A stretch of DNA of 64,000 bases from Antedon bifida (Eukaryota > Echinodermata > Crinoidea > Comatulida > Antedonidae). How positions within the stretch are numbered: position 1 is the first letter of the stretch; every line of letters begins with the position of its first letter. The stretch lies in the NCBI GenBank assembly GCA_963402885.1, contig OY727098.1, forward strand, positions 14,742,717 through 14,806,716, given 5' to 3'. The notes under the pieces are model-generated. The model searched no databases. It was not told where the DNA came from and saw only the letters and a program-made list of their open reading frames with translations. Position numbers and translations under genes: made by a program. This document shows positions 21,401 through 33,694 of the stretch, in pieces.

Positions 21401-24400
21401 TTACTTCCCTATAAAAGGGACACTTTGTTGGGTTCTTTCCCTATAAAAGGGACACTTTGTTGAGTTCCTTCCCTATAAAGGGCACACTTTGTTGGGTTCT
21501 TTCCCTATAAAAGGGACACTTTGTTGGGTTCTTTCCCTATAAAAGGGACACTTTGTTGGGTTACTTCCCTATAAAAGGGACACTTTGTTGGGTTCTTTCC
21601 CTATAAAAGGGACACTTTGTTGGGTTCCTTCCCTATAAAAGGCACACTTTGTTGGGTTCCTTCCCTATAAAAGGCACACTTTGTTGGGTTCTTTCCCTAT
21701 AAAAGGGACACTTTGTTGGGTTCCTTCCCTATAAAAGGGACACTTTGTTGAGTTCCTTCCCTATAAAAGGCACACTTTGTTGGGTTCCTTACCTATAAAA
21801 GGCACACTTTGTTGGGTTCCTTCCCTATAAAAGGGACACTTTGTTGAGTTCCTTCCCTATAAAAGGCACACTTTGTTGGGTTCCTTCCCTATAAAAGGCA
21901 CACTTTGTTGGGTTCCTTCCCTATAAAAGGGACACTTTGTTGGGTTCTTTCCCTATAAAAGGCACACTTTGTTGGGTTCCTTCCCTATAAAAGGGATACT
22001 TTGTTGAGTTCCTTCCCTATAAAAGGCACACTTTGTTGGGTTCCTTCCCTATAAAAGGGACACTTTGTTGGGTTCCTTCCCTATAAAAGGGACACTTTGT
22101 TGGGTTCTTTCCCTATAAAAGGCACACTTTGTTGGGTTCTTTCCCTATAAAAGGCACACTTTGTTGGGTTCCTTCCCTATAAAAGGCACACTTTGTTGGG
22201 TTCCTTCCCTATAAAGGGCACACTTTGTTGGGTTCCTACCCTATAAAGGGACACTTTGTTGGGTTCCTACCCTATAAAGGGCACACTTTGTTGGGTTCCT
22301 TCCCTATAAAAGGCACACTTTGTTGGGTTCTTTCCCTATAAAAGGCACACTTTGTTGGGTTCCTTCCCTATAAAGGGCACACTTTGTTGGGTTCCTTCCC
22401 TATAAAAGGGACACTTTGTTGGGTTCCTTCCCTATAAAAGGGACACTTTGTTGGGTTCCTTCCCTATAAAGGGCACACTTTGTTGGGTTCCTTCCCTATA
22501 AAAGGGACACTTTGTTGGGTTCCTTCCCTATAAAAGGCACACTTTGTTGGGTTACTTCCCTATAAAAGGGACACTTTGTTGGGTTCCTTCCCTATAAAAG
22601 GCACACTTTGTTGGGTTCCTTCCCTATAAAAGGGACACTTTGTTGGGTTCCTACCCTATAAAGGGCACACTTTGTTGGGTTCTTTCCCTATAAAAGGGAC
22701 ACTTTGTTGGGTTCCTTCCCTATAAAAGGGACACTTTGTAGGGTTCCTTCCCTATAAAGGGCACACTTTGTTGGGTTCCTTCCCTATGAAAGGGACACTT
22801 TGTTGGGTTCCTACCCTATAAAGGGCACACTTTGTTGGGTTCTTTCCCTATAAAAGGCACACTTTGTTGAGTTCCTTCCCTATAAAAGGGACACTTTGTT
22901 GAGTTCCTTACCTATAAAAGGGACACTTTGTTGGGTTCCTTCCCTATAAAAGGGACACTTTGTTGGGTTCCTTCCCTATAAAAGGGACACTTTGTTGAGT
23001 TCCTTCCCTATAAAAGGGACACTTTGTTGGGTTACTTCCCTATAAAAGGGACACTTTGTTGGGTTCCTTCCCTATAAAAGGGACACTTTGTTGGGTTCCT
23101 TCCCTATAAAAGGGACACTTTGTTGGGTTCCTTCCCTATAAAAGGGACACTTTGTTGGGTTACTTCCCTATAAAAGGGACACTTTGTTGGGTTCCTTCCC
23201 TATAAAAGGGACACTTTGTTGAGTTCCTTCCCTATAAAAGGGACACTTTGTTGGGTTACTTCCCTATAAAAGGGACACTTTGTTGGGTTCCTTCCCTATA
23301 AAAGGGACACTTTGTTGGGTTCCTTCCCTATAAAAGGGACACTTTGTTGGGTTCCTTCCCTACAAAAGGGACACTTTGTTGAGTTCCTTCCCTACAAAAG
23401 GGACACTTTGTTGGGTTCCTTCCCTACAAAAGGGACACTTTGTTGGGTTCCTTCCCTATAAAAGGGACACTTTGTTGGGTTCCTTCCCTATAAAAGGAAC
23501 ACTTTGATGAGTTCCTTCCCTATAAAAGGGACACTTTGTTGTGTTCCTACCCTAGACAATGTGACTTTGTTGGGTAATAGGATTTCTACTGTGTACATCA
23601 TCACCATTATATTAACTTTACCCTTTCAGTCAGCTCACAAAATCCTTTATTTTACATGTATTACTGCAGTACATATTAGTATAAATTCTGTACCTTGCTA
23701 TACCTACTGCAGTACGTTCCTTGCCACTTTTATTATATATTTTTATCCTTTAATTTATTTTTTTCACTTACCCATCTGTAGAAGCAGTGAGAATTTGGCA
23801 GCATGTCTGTTGTCTATTTTCACATATAACTCCCATTCTTGTAAACTACAGAATAAAAAATTACTCCTGATTGTGAACATGTTCTGTATTGTTTACCCAG
23901 TATATTTCTTCATTTTAACCAATTTGTAACCAACAATTTGTAACCAACAATTTGTAACCACCAATTTCATATCTAGACATTTGTTGGTGCATATTTCCTT
24001 TCGAATTTAGAGAACAATATTCTCTTTACTATATTCTAAATTGTTTCAATTCTATTGTTATCTAATCTCACATAAAAACCAAGTTACAATTTGAAACAGA
24101 AAAATAGAAATCATCACAAAGTCCAAAAAAAAAGGCAAAACAAACTGTAATAAACATTTTGAAGAAAGATGGTCAGATGATAAACATGTGATCATATGAT
24201 AACAATTATTTGTCATACCTTTTTTGAGCTGTTAAATATGCAAAAAAGTCAAATTTGTGCAAACAACCACATTTGTGCAAACATGGCACACCCAAATGTG
24301 CAAATCTGTAAAAATGTATAATCCACTAATGTGCAAACATCACGTCGTTAAATGTAAAAATATTCACGGCTCAACATACCTCAATATGATCTGGTACCCA

Positions 24401-27400
24401 TTGAATATCTGCAACGGCTGTCTTGTGGCTATGTTCAATGGCTGATACTGCACAATAACGAATAATAGGAGTTTTATCCGAATTTTCATCTTCAAAACCA
24501 GGCTACAAAATTATAAAAGTAATGATTATTAAAAATGTGTGTCTTAATTTTATCCATTTGAAAATCAATGACACGCGAATGCAGTGTGGTGCTGGGAAAA
24601 TCCTCACAACAATCCACTCACTAAACTTTAAAAGCCTACAATATGAGACCATATGTTTGTAACTGTTATAAAACTTGGCAATACTTGATCAAATATATAC
24701 AGAATCAATCATTCAATCAGTCATTACATATAATATAAAGACAATTATTAACATTAACTATGTATATTCTTATAGTTTTCTTTTATAACAATACTTGTTT
24801 TAAGCCTCTATTAAATTCTAACTTTCTTGTAATCTGATGACCTACAGATTGGATGCAGGCTCTGATCCATACCTATCTCCATATCTGTCTGCACTACTTG
24901 TTTCCCAAATAATATAAATTATTTACCAAACTAGTCATTGTGTTCTTTTTGGGTTGCTTGCCTCGCTGACTGTTCTTGAGACGTTCTACATGCTTTGATA
25001 TATCCCACATGACAACCTGACCATTGATACAACCTCCAGTAATCACATTCGGGTCAGATGGATTGAACTTGAAGCAGAAAATGTCATCTGGAGCTTCCAA
25101 TAAAATCTAGAAAACATACGATTACATGAGTGAGTAATACAATGGTTAATTGATACGACACATGATGTGATCATCTCTATGTATTCACCACAAACTCTAA
25201 AATACAAACTTTCTACATACCAGTTCAATTTGTGAAACAACAGGGTACACTAATAAGTTTCTGTAATAGTATAAACAAACTCAGAAAAAGTGAGGCAAGC
25301 CATTAGGATTCCTAAATTTCGAATTTTATTTGTTCATCTTGAACAGATAAAACTGATGAACAGATAAAGTGCCAAGGTCAAGTCAGCTGCGATGAGGCCC
25401 AGAGCAGATACATCCAAGTATACCCACTATCTATCTATTATTTATAAAAATGGAGGATAGCTCACACCCATTAAATGACAAATATGTAGTTACTAATTCA
25501 GGTAGAACCTGAATTAAAATGCAATACTACTCGATGTAGGAAATCATTTGTCCACAACTCAACACATGTCTCCAACTCAACATTTCAAAGATAATTATGT
25601 ATTTTATCCCTCTAGTAACCATGTCATTTTTATATAATTATTGTATTGATTTTTTTACAGTTATATTTTCTGTATAGTGTGTGTGTAATTAAGCATCAAG
25701 GAAAATTTCATGCTTGCCTTGTTGTAATCATGACAATAAAGATTTATCTTATCTTATTCTCTTCGATAAACTGTTTATTTTAAAGTGCACATAATGCTTT
25801 CTTTCTACAATTACCTGCGGGTGGATGGGATCACTAAAGCTCCAGATGAGGATTAATGAGGGCGCCATAAGCACCTTTGATGCATTATCGATACGTTCAT
25901 CAAACAGCATTCTCTCGGCGCATGCTACAGCTATCACACCTTTGAATGTTGGATGCCATTCAACTGATGTAATAGTCTTTTCTTTGCTGAACTGCATATC
26001 TGTAAAAGACTGGTATTCCTAAGAAAAAAACAAATGAAAAATGGCGACATTTAGTGATTGGTTCTTGCAGACTCAAGACTCTGACTTTGGCAAGAACAGT
26101 TTTCTAGAAAGTTTGTTAGTTTGGATCAATTGAAAACTTTGGCAAATTGGAGAAAACTAGTTTGCTGAGAAGGTAGGCTGTGTATCTTCTTGAAAAACTA
26201 GTTTGCTGAGAAGGTAGGCTGTGCACCTTCTTGACAAACGAGTTTGCGGAGAAGGTAGGCTGTGCACCTTCTTGACAAACTAGTTTGCTGAGAAGGTAGG
26301 CTGTGCACCTTCTTGACAAACTAGTTTGCTGAGAAGGTAGGCTGTGCACCTTCTTGACAAACTAGTTTGCTGAGAAGGTAGGCTGTGCACCTTCTTGACA
26401 AACTAGTTTGCTGAGAGATGTGCACCTTCTTGACAAACTAGTTTGCTGCAGTTCAAAAACTCAATGAATCAAATAACATTTGAAATGGATCAACACTAAC
26501 TTTCAAATGATTATCAGACTTGCTTCCAAACGAGCTGTCTTCATCGGCCAATGCTGTCCAGTCATCATAAAACACATCCATAATCTCATTTTGCTGTAGT
26601 GCCAATTGAAATCTAAATATAAACATCCATGACAGACAAATGATTTAGGAAGGTTCCATTGAATCAAAGGTAACATGATTGAGTGATGTGCAATTTGAAT
26701 TTCTAGGCCAATGTTGCAACAACCTATTTTCCAGATGATTATTGGTCTATGTTTCCCAAATTTAATCAGCAGCTACTGAACAAAGCAAGCAGACTACTTA
26801 CCTAGGAGTTGTATTCTCTATAAAATTCTTTAACTGTTGTGATTGTAGATGCTTGTTCTTTTCTTCTTCATTAAATTCTCTTGGAACATATTGGGTAGAC
26901 TTGTTACACGGATGTTTCCTGACAGACAACAAATATAATAAGGAACTTATTCTGATATATCATACATTAGGGAGAGGTTAGGCAAAGGGTTAGATACAGG
27001 AATAATAGAGTGATCAGGAGAATATTTTAAAAAAATGATTTGGTCCCTAACTTTCATTCAAAATAAATTAGGTTAATAGTTTAATTTCTGTTGAATACAG
27101 CATATTACATGTGTCCATTGATTAATTTTATAATTACAAAAATATGCATTTTGCTTCAATATCACATAATTAAGCCTTGTCTACACTATAAAACTTTATG
27201 TGATGTGCCCATATATAGACATGATAATGCCATATTATTACCATGTTTGGGCATATCACTTCCATACTTTTTTGTCAAACTAGTTTGATAGTGTAGACAG
27301 AGCTTTACATATTATTGCCAATGTAATATAAGAAACTTAAATATGCTATTTTAGAATACTGTACTGTACATTTACCATTCAGTTTGAGATCCATTATCTG

Positions 27401-30400
27401 TCGTTTCACTAATAGCTTGAACAGATTTATTTAGTTCCATTCTCTTGACACTAAAGTTCTTGTCTTCATAAGCTACACATTCAATGTAACCATCCTTAGC
27501 ATCATCAGGACCTCTGTCAGAGAATTGAACTGGTGCTCCAAATTCATGACGTACACGCTTAAGAGTGAAAGATATCTGAAAGAAATAGGAGACAAATCAG
27601 ATTACAAGGAGATGATTACAGAAATTATAAGAAACAGTAAGAATCTGGTTTTATCAACATTTGAAGAGAAGAGGTAATAATATACACAATAAAAGAATGG
27701 TCGTAATATTTTCCAATTTTAGTTTTTTTGTCTACCTTTTTTCGTGTTTCTTCAATTGACTCTTCTTTAATTTCTTTTTCACTGCCCTGTGAGACCCATT
27801 CCTTAGGTTCTGGTGGCACATATGTGTAAACTGTTAGATCAACCTCTTCTTCCTCTCCTTGTTGTTGTCCTTCTTCCCTCTCTCCATCTTCACCTTCAAC
27901 CTGTTCAGCTGTCGGTGGCTATGAAAACAAAACACACATGATTTGCATTGACTTTAATAAATTACAAAAATAACATGTTGAAAGTTTGTGAAATACAGGG
28001 TTTGTTTACTAACCAAACTAATATACTGTCAAATCTCTACTTTTTTTCCCAATTTGGGATTGCCCTTTAGTATATATAGTCCACTAAGGCAACCCTTGTC
28101 TATTTTTATATTCTCAACTTTGTCTAAGTAATCTCACTTTTGTTGCCCAAAAGCTCTGCAAATTTTTCTGGCTGTTTTACTTTTGCTTTTTATTGAGATC
28201 CAGCCACTGATACCCACAGCAATGTCCTTTTTTCAGTAATTTGCCTTTGGATTTGATATTAACTTACACGCATAAGCTTTTCTTTAGCTTCTTCGGTGAG
28301 TGCAATAATAAAGTTCTGTCCATGGACATAATCTGCATCATATACAACTAATAGTTCATCTGCTGGATAGTCCTGAATGAAAAGATAAATAATCTTATTT
28401 GATGTCTCTAGGCTAAAGACAAAGGATTATCAATAATATATTAATCACTGTCCTATCAGATAGTTGGAAATCCCCACTCCCCTTCCACCCCTCTGATAAA
28501 GAGGCTCGAGTGATGAACTGGCAAAATGTGTACACTGGACCTATGGATTATCGTCCTTATCCGAGAAGACTTGTTTCAGCACCAGAACTAGGAGCAACTG
28601 TCGGCCTTGAATCCAGGCCAGTATTGTTGTCTTTTGGTATGGTAGTGGTGCCTTAAGTGCTTGGCCATTTGACTCCCTCATTAGATTTACTCCATTACTT
28701 ACTTAAAATCTCAAAGTAAAAAATAAATCTTTCAATGGATAAAAAAAATACTACAAAATCATCAACAACAATATCCATTTTTTTTTTATTTAAGTCTAGA
28801 GATATGAATGCCAGTTTAGTGATCTGGAGGTTAAAGGATTCCCACCTAAGAATTACTTAGTACTGCAAGTAGAACTAAATCAGAATATATACTTTTATAA
28901 CTGATTTTAACTAAACCTGCTTACAATTATTTTTTGTTTTATTGGTGCAAAGTCACAAACACCAGCTCTCATCTTTAGATCTTGCAAGATTTCTTCTTTT
29001 GGAATCAATTTGAAGGGGTTTTCCATAGTAACATCCTCATCAGTGATACAGTGAAATATTTCCTGACTTTTAGATGAAAGAAAAAGTGGAATTGCATTTT
29101 CAGGAAGGCTGTCTGTTGATAAAATATAAGTGGTTTATTAAAAAAATCATGGCATCAGCAGAATTTAAACTACTATATTACATAGCATATGTAAATACGT
29201 GAACATGATTGGTTGAAACTGCATCACATGACTACTGCTGCGAGGATCGTAAATCGTATATTTCCTCGAGTACGATGATATTGACTGAGTAATTTTCATG
29301 TGATTATCGTGTCCCTGTCATTAAACATATTAAATCCAGTAAATTCTCGAGGATGATGATATTGACTGTGTAATTTTTGTGTGGGAACACTTGCGTTTGG
29401 CGATAAATAAACAAAAGTCATCTACTGAGATTTGAACTCGCGAAGAGTAGTCCACATCATCACGAGACAACGTTTTACCTGCTGTGCCATGCAACTTACT
29501 TGAAGAAATTAAATCAACTAAACTATTTAAACTATGCATACATAGCGCCCTCATTTGTTATTCGTCCTCTATAGATATGATGAAAGACCGTTTGTGATAG
29601 GTTAATACTCATGGTAGTAACCTGGTACGCGTGGCGCATTGAACATCCAGTGATTCGGCTCGAAGAAGACGAATTATTATTTATTCGGCCTACCTGATAA
29701 TAATATTATTAATGTAGGCTTATTGATGGAAATTCTTCTGTTAATTTAAACAACCTAGGCCTAAGTGAATATTTTATTGCCAAGGAATCATTAATTAGTA
29801 ATTATCTGTATATTATTTATTTTTCTACTTGTTGTTGGCTATAACAGATATCGCCTTTTATATCGGTAAAATATAAGGTTTGACATTCCCTCGAGAATGA
29901 CATGACATGACATTTTGTTCGAGGAAATATATTTCCTCGAACAAAATATCATCCCCTCGAGGATATCAAATCTTATATTTAACCTCTATCTAACCAGGCA
30001 ATATCTGTATAATATTGTTTTTTGGATAGGAATCCCATTATCAAATGATTTAATTTTAGGTAGTATTTTTATTACAGTATCTAGTTTTGTTATGTAAAAA
30101 ATTGGTAATGAAAAACATAATTTTAGTAATAATTATAACCATTTTTCACTCTACCTTTATCCTCTGCTGCATCTGCTTCTGTTGCTGTTACATCATCTTC
30201 TCCTTTCTTAGTTTTGCCTGAAAAAATCCATCAAATAAAAAGTATATAAAAATATCTCTTGGTAAAATGTTTGGGGAAACTATCTATAAAGTACACTTGT
30301 TAGGCATAAAATTAAGGGGATATTGTACACATATCGCGCTACAACATTTTTATTTATTCAAAACCATTCTTTTTACAAATTAAAACGAAATAAAAATATA

Positions 30401-30659
30401 TTAAATGACATAAATATTATTATATTATATTGTAGAACTTTCAATCAAACTTCGTGTTATTTTAAAATATTAAAATTTGGTTAATACTATTAACAACTAC
30501 AACCAAAGTACCTTTGTTCTGTGATGTTTTCTTGACTTTTGCTACCTTTGAGTGCTTTGAACTTCCCTGTCTAGAAGGACCATTTTCACTCACTTTTGAC
30601 GCCGGCCTGGAATTGTTTTCCGGCTGTTTTATTTCTGATTCAACTTCATTTGACGACAT
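15454..30659 (-). CDS. DNAI3: Dynein axonemal intermediate chain 3 (WDR63), complete, 21 exons
   Basis: WD-repeat intermediate chain of inner-arm dynein I1/f (Chlamydomonas IC140 orthologue), needed for arm assembly in motile cilia. Exons in gene order: 30512-30659, 30155-30217, 28925-29112, 28268-28372, 27736-27918, 27376-27575, 26802-26918, 26501-26612, 25815-26018, 24927-25106, 24380-24502, 23772-23845, 18537-18669, 18116-18200, 17593-17726, 17229-17292, 16923-17053, 16603-16807, 16237-16328, 15848-15967, 15454-15597 (stop TAG). All borders are GT-AG and phases join cleanly to 934 aa; the human protein is about 890. The first ~50 residues are Ser/Lys/Asn-rich. Family landmarks include EWVSQGSEKEI, TSVEWHPTFKGVIAVAC, LILIWSFSDPIHPQ, APDDIFCFKF, GGCINGQVVMWDI, TKFFIGTE, VVGGWNFSIWKEG and GTLHILEVPWTL. 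A charged coiled-coil-like tail (NYLEREVKRLAYVQTRQEF) follows. The ATG at 30657-30659 has A at -3. Confidence 0.95.
16049..16210. mobile_element. MITE family A, full copy in a DNAI3 intron
   Basis: Left TIR AAGCTCTATCTAAACTTTAT and right TIR ending GATAGTGTAGACATAGCTTT. Same family as 9681-9830. It occupies most of the intron between DNAI3 exons 19 and 20. Confidence 0.75.
18701..19319. mobile_element. TIR element of about 620 bp containing a SINE
   Basis: Left TIR (18701-18749) and right TIR (19272-19319) are inverted copies of about 48 bp, including GTGAAAAGCCACAAAAGGTT, with few mismatches. TA flanks both ends in the form TAGAC...GTCTA. The right half is a minus-strand tRNA-derived SINE (separate entry). 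The two may be a nested insertion or a hybrid element. Confidence 0.7.
19009..19271 (-). mobile_element. tRNA-derived SINE
   Basis: Read on the minus strand, it begins at about 19270 with a tRNA-like head: box A TGGCTTGGTGGTTATGATG and box B GGGTTCAAGTCCC. It ends in an A-rich tail, seen as the T runs at 19009-19034 on the plus strand. It has no intact tRNA cloverleaf and abuts the right TIR of the enclosing element. Confidence 0.7.
19345..23573. repeat. Minisatellite, 32-bp unit, about 130 copies
   Basis: Tandem array of a 32-bp unit with a few variants (ACTTT kept; GGGACAC, GGCACAC and GGGATAC alternatives; TTCCTTCCC, TTACTTCCC and TTCTTTCCC alternatives). Nearly every unit contains CCCTATAAAAGGG, including TATAAAAG. 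A 19-unit block (609 bp) with the same variant order occurs at about 19382-19990 and again at 19991-20600, so there is a higher-order duplication. The last units degrade (CCCTACAAAAG, then CCCTAGACAATG). It lies in DNAI3 intron 12, with the TATA motif on the strand opposite to that gene. Confidence 0.95.
25535..25755 (+). mobile_element. Non-LTR retrotransposon 3' end (LINE fragment)
   Basis: The 3'-UTR-like sequence ends ATCATGACAATAAAG followed by a short TTATC repeat, as in LINE tails. A related sequence without the tail lies at 5830-5990. A second LINE tail with GACAATAAAGTTATC is at 42975-43170. Confidence 0.55.
26153..26449. repeat. Minisatellite, 41-bp unit, about seven copies
   Basis: Units contain ACTAGTTTGCTGAGAAGGTA and CTGTGCACCTTCTTGACAA. 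GAAGGT and ACCTTC within each unit can pair as a small hairpin. The first unit has diverged and the sixth is shortened. It lies in DNAI3 intron 8; the open frame across it on the minus strand is a repeat artefact. Confidence 0.85.
27171..27307. mobile_element. MITE family A, copy in DNAI3 intron 6
   Basis: Left TIR AAGCCTTGTCTACACTATAA and right TIR GTTTGATAGTGTAGACAGAG followed by CTTTA. The interior has the same GATGTGCCCATAT motif as the copy at 9681-9830. Confidence 0.75.
28480..28680 (-). mobile_element. SINE with a conserved core
   Basis: On the minus strand a tRNA-like head (box B GGATTCAAGGCC at about 28610) is followed by ACAAGTCTTCTCGGATAAGG and CCATAGGTCCAGTGTACA. The same core occurs in the plus-strand SINE at 51034-51385. 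It lies in DNAI3 intron 3. Confidence 0.65.
29390..29515 (-). mobile_element. tRNA-derived SINE head
   Basis: Minus strand: box-A-like TGGCACAGCAGGTAAA and box-B-like GAGTTCAAATCTC, about 60 bp apart, in DNAI3 intron 2. No true tRNA fold is supported. The body is not recognised. Confidence 0.5.
29867..29980. repeat. Foldback sequence with a 34-bp perfect palindrome
   Basis: 29913-29946 is a perfect palindrome (TTTTGTTCGAGGAAATA and its exact complement). It sits inside longer imperfect arms, with AAATATAAGG outer left and CTTATATTT outer right. It lies in DNAI3 intron 2 and is probably a small foldback/MITE insertion. Confidence 0.65.
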
Positions 30660-31443
30660 TGTGTAACCTTTACTATTTTGAAAATATAATGAGACAATAT
30701 GACATAGGCTAGGCCTAGGCCTAGTTAGGCCCTAATTCATAATGTCAATGACGCATGGACATGCATGGTGGTTGTTGACCATTTTGATGATAGAAAATAA
30801 TTCATTTGATGCACAGTTGATCATGCCAAACTAAATACCATTATAAGGCCTAGCAAGTATATCCCACTAGTAGGCCTATTACCTAGGAAAGGGACTAGCT
30901 AGCTATGCTCTAGGCCTAGGTTAGGCTACATTGATCATCAAGAACAAGGCAGACGAGACTCTGTCTCGCTCGGCTCCGTCGACTCGGAGTCGGTTTGTCC
31001 CTTCTTGCAAAAATAAATTTCTAGCATCAAACTAATCATAATAATTGATAGTATGTTATGAAACAAATATTCTAGACATATATCTACCTGATGTCTGTAT
31101 TGCAGCCCCTAGTTAGTAGCTAGTCCTAGCCTCTAGTAGTAGGCCTAGCGGATTTATTATGATGAGGACTTGATGCGTTGATAATGTTGCCATAGATAAG
31201 GGTCCCTAGGCCAGCAAAAAAAAAGCTTTCAGACCACTTAGCTGTTGGTGTTGGAATAGACTGGTTTTGTCCTTAATAAATTACGTTCGAATTGCATTAA
31301 ATAAATTAAAAAACCTATAAAAAAGGTTATTATATGGAACATGAAATTTTAAATAATACTTAAAACCAACTAATTAATGACATTTACACTTACAGTCCGA
31401 AAGTAGATAAGTATATTCTTAAATTCAACTAAACCTCATGAAA
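30660..31443. other. DNAI3 5' flank
   Basis: Upstream region of DNAI3 and of the tRNA gene. Contains AGGCCTAG-rich patches (30703-30730, 30845-30925) and an imperfect GC-rich inverted repeat at about 30966-30991 (CTCGGCTCCGTCGACTCGGA). No TATA box or other promoter element can be assigned with confidence. Confidence 0.5.
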
Positions 31444-31515
31444 GGGGATATAGCTCAGTGGTAGAGCATTCGACTGCAGATCGAGAGGTCCCTGGTTCAA
31501 ATCCGGGTGTCCCCT
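31444..31515 (+). tRNA. tRNA-Cys (anticodon GCA)
   Basis: Full cloverleaf: 7-bp acceptor stem (GGGGATA with TGTCCCC, one G-T pair), D arm with AGTGGTA, anticodon stem TTCGA/TCGAG around loop CTGCAGA (GCA at 31476-31478), variable AGGTC, T arm CCTGG-TTCAAAT-CCGGG, and discriminator U73 as expected for Cys. No intron. Internal boxes A (TAGCTCAGTGGTA) and B (GGTTCAAATCC) are intact, and a long T run from 31520 is a Pol III terminator. Genomic CCA happens to follow at 31516-31518. Confidence 0.97.
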
Positions 31516-31519
31516 CCAA

Positions 31520-31531
31520 TTTTTTTTTTTT
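31520..31531 (+). terminator. Pol III terminator of tRNA-Cys
   Basis: An uninterrupted run of about 12 T residues begins five bases after the discriminator base. Confidence 0.85.
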
Positions 31532-33694
31532 AATGTTTTTATTTTTTTAATGTGCTATTTCCTTTTATTTAAACTATCACTAGTGTATATACTTCTCTGA
31601 TTTACATTTTTTATACACTTTCAGATGCATACTTTTAAGTTATAAAAGATACGTTATTATAAGCTATTTAATATTTGACTAATTATTAAAAGTCAACCAT
31701 GGAGGCATAAAAATATTTTTATACCTCCATGAGTCAACCATACACCGCACAAGCATTATAAGGCCTATTTATTTATAATTATGACTTAAATTCACTATTT
31801 CAAATCCTTGCGACAGAAACATGCGCAAAATGAATAAAGCATGATTTATTTTAAACTTGCATTATGGTCTTTATTTAATCAGTGTCAACCTTATATACAT
31901 GATAAATAAAACAACAAAGCAAGTAAACAATTTTTTCTGGAAATATTACTATTAATTATTACATTTTGATTGAGCAACACAGAAAAATATTAACTATATT
32001 GAAAACAACATTTAGACAGCACATGGTTTCTACAGCATAAATTTGAAGAGATTGCCAAGAATGGGTAGAGCATGTTTTTTCTTAGAAGTCACAAAAAGGA
32101 GACAAAAAATGGAAAAGATAATTAATAAGATGCAAAAACTAGAATAATCACATTTGATTATCAATTAAGCTTAAGAAAACCCTGTTTCAACTAATTAATA
32201 AACCTTGTCCTTTTTGTAATATGTACTTGAAATGCAAGATCAAGTTATTTATTCATTGTACAGTTAGCCCTTTGATCAGCAACACAAGAAATCATTATGT
32301 ACTAATTTCAAAATAAGTCATATTTTAGTTGTGTCACTATACAAAAGCTTTACAGTATACAAAATAGTATATATATAATTGTCAATTTTTCTTACAGAAA
32401 TGAATTATTCTAAAATTGTTATCTCAAAAAGTCATTCTTAAATTTAATGTATGATTAATTAATGGATGTGCAATAATACACACTCGTGCCACTGTAACGT
32501 GTAAATACAGTAAACAGTCAAACCAATCCCCGGTATTTTTTCATGATATAAAAAGTACTGTACATGCTAAACATCAAGTTTACTATTATACTCCACAGTG
32601 CAAAGAAAGAAAATGGTCTCAGCTGTAATTAGCATGTACTTTTTATTATCCTAAAAACCCTACATGGTGATAAAGAGCTTCGACTAGTATGACCCCCTAT
32701 ATGGGTGTAATCTACACCTCACAAGCACATGGTTTGTCATCTGTTAGCTTTTAAATCATTTGTTAACTTTTCCATGTAATATTATACAAATAATGAATGT
32801 TTGAGTGGAATGGTACAAATAATGGCACGAGGTGATCAATGATGAAAGGTTATATATAGTAAAATATAACCTTTCATCATTCACCGAAAGACATTATTTA
32901 TACCATTCCACGAATATAAAACAATCATTATTTAACTACTGTATATTCCCGAAAAAACTACCGTTTATTATTTTAATTCCTATGCTTTGTTATGTTCTAT
33001 TGTAATAATTTCCAGTATTTTTCTTTCAAAGTTACTATTTGTACAGCTATTTACAAGTATTCAAAAAAGAATATTAAAAAAGATGATGTAAAAATTCAAC
33101 GTATTAAATGTCGAGCAATTTGGTACTACGACTATTCATTTGAGGAAAACATGAGATGGTATTTTAATGGTGATGGTCATTTACAAATATAGACCTTAAC
33201 CTTAGCCTACAGTATTTTTTATCTATTAAAGGCATAATATGCTTTTCTAAATACCATCTATGATCTTCGAACACATAACTTACAACAAAATTCAATCAGG
33301 TTTTTGGGGCGCTCATAGCAGAACCAAGATATGATGATAACATAATTTCAACTTTGGGGGTAATTGAAGAAATGAACATTAAAAATAAGAATTTAGATGA
33401 TCAAGTATGAACATTGGAAAAACACTGATTCTTCCATTTAATATTGCATCTATAATAAATCCAGTATCATAAGCAAATTCTGTGATACAGGATCACATAT
33501 GATGTTTGCTTTATGATAAGGATGCCACGTACGATACAGATGTGGAGATACAGTACCAATAATCACTGCGGGTGGTAGTATTTAATGACAAACATACCAC
33601 ACCTGTTGTCCACTACATTATTTGCTTGTTGAAGAATTTTGTGAGCATTTTTTTATGTTTTGTTTGTGAGCGTAAATGCACTCTTATGCCATGA
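31532..33694. other. Intergenic space between tRNA-Cys and ASF1
   Basis: AT-rich, with no gene seen. Two inverted repeats stand out: a 34-bp hairpin at 31698-31731 (CATGGAGGC...CCTCCATG) and a longer foldback at 32804-32912. The part just below 33695 is probably ASF1 3' UTR. A 66-codon open frame at 32992-33192 has no recognisable domain. Confidence 0.55.
32804..32912. mobile_element. 109-bp foldback (probable MITE)
   Basis: Arms GTGGAATGGTACAAATAATG and its near complement at 32890-32911, then inner arms AATGATGAAAGGTTATAT and its exact complement, around a short loop. Non-coding. Confidence 0.65.

Larger units (their letters stand above)
18670..23771. other. DNAI3 intron 12, mostly repeats
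   Basis: 5.1 kb intron that splits a glycine codon in the WD region. It holds a TIR element with an internal SINE (18701-19319) and a 4.2 kb minisatellite (19345-23573). About 200 bp remain between the array and exon 12. Confidence 0.85.

Noticed and set aside
19345-23573. CRISPR array
   Set aside because: The whole 32-bp unit repeats with no unique spacers, and the setting is an animal intron; it is a minisatellite.
23504-23929. 141-codon plus-strand open frame
   Set aside because: It overlaps DNAI3 exon 12 on the other strand and the minisatellite end, and has no recognisable domain.
26116-26349. 77-codon minus-strand open frame with repeated HSLPSQQTS
   Set aside because: Translation of the 41-bp minisatellite in DNAI3 intron 8; the flanking DNAI3 exons splice around it.
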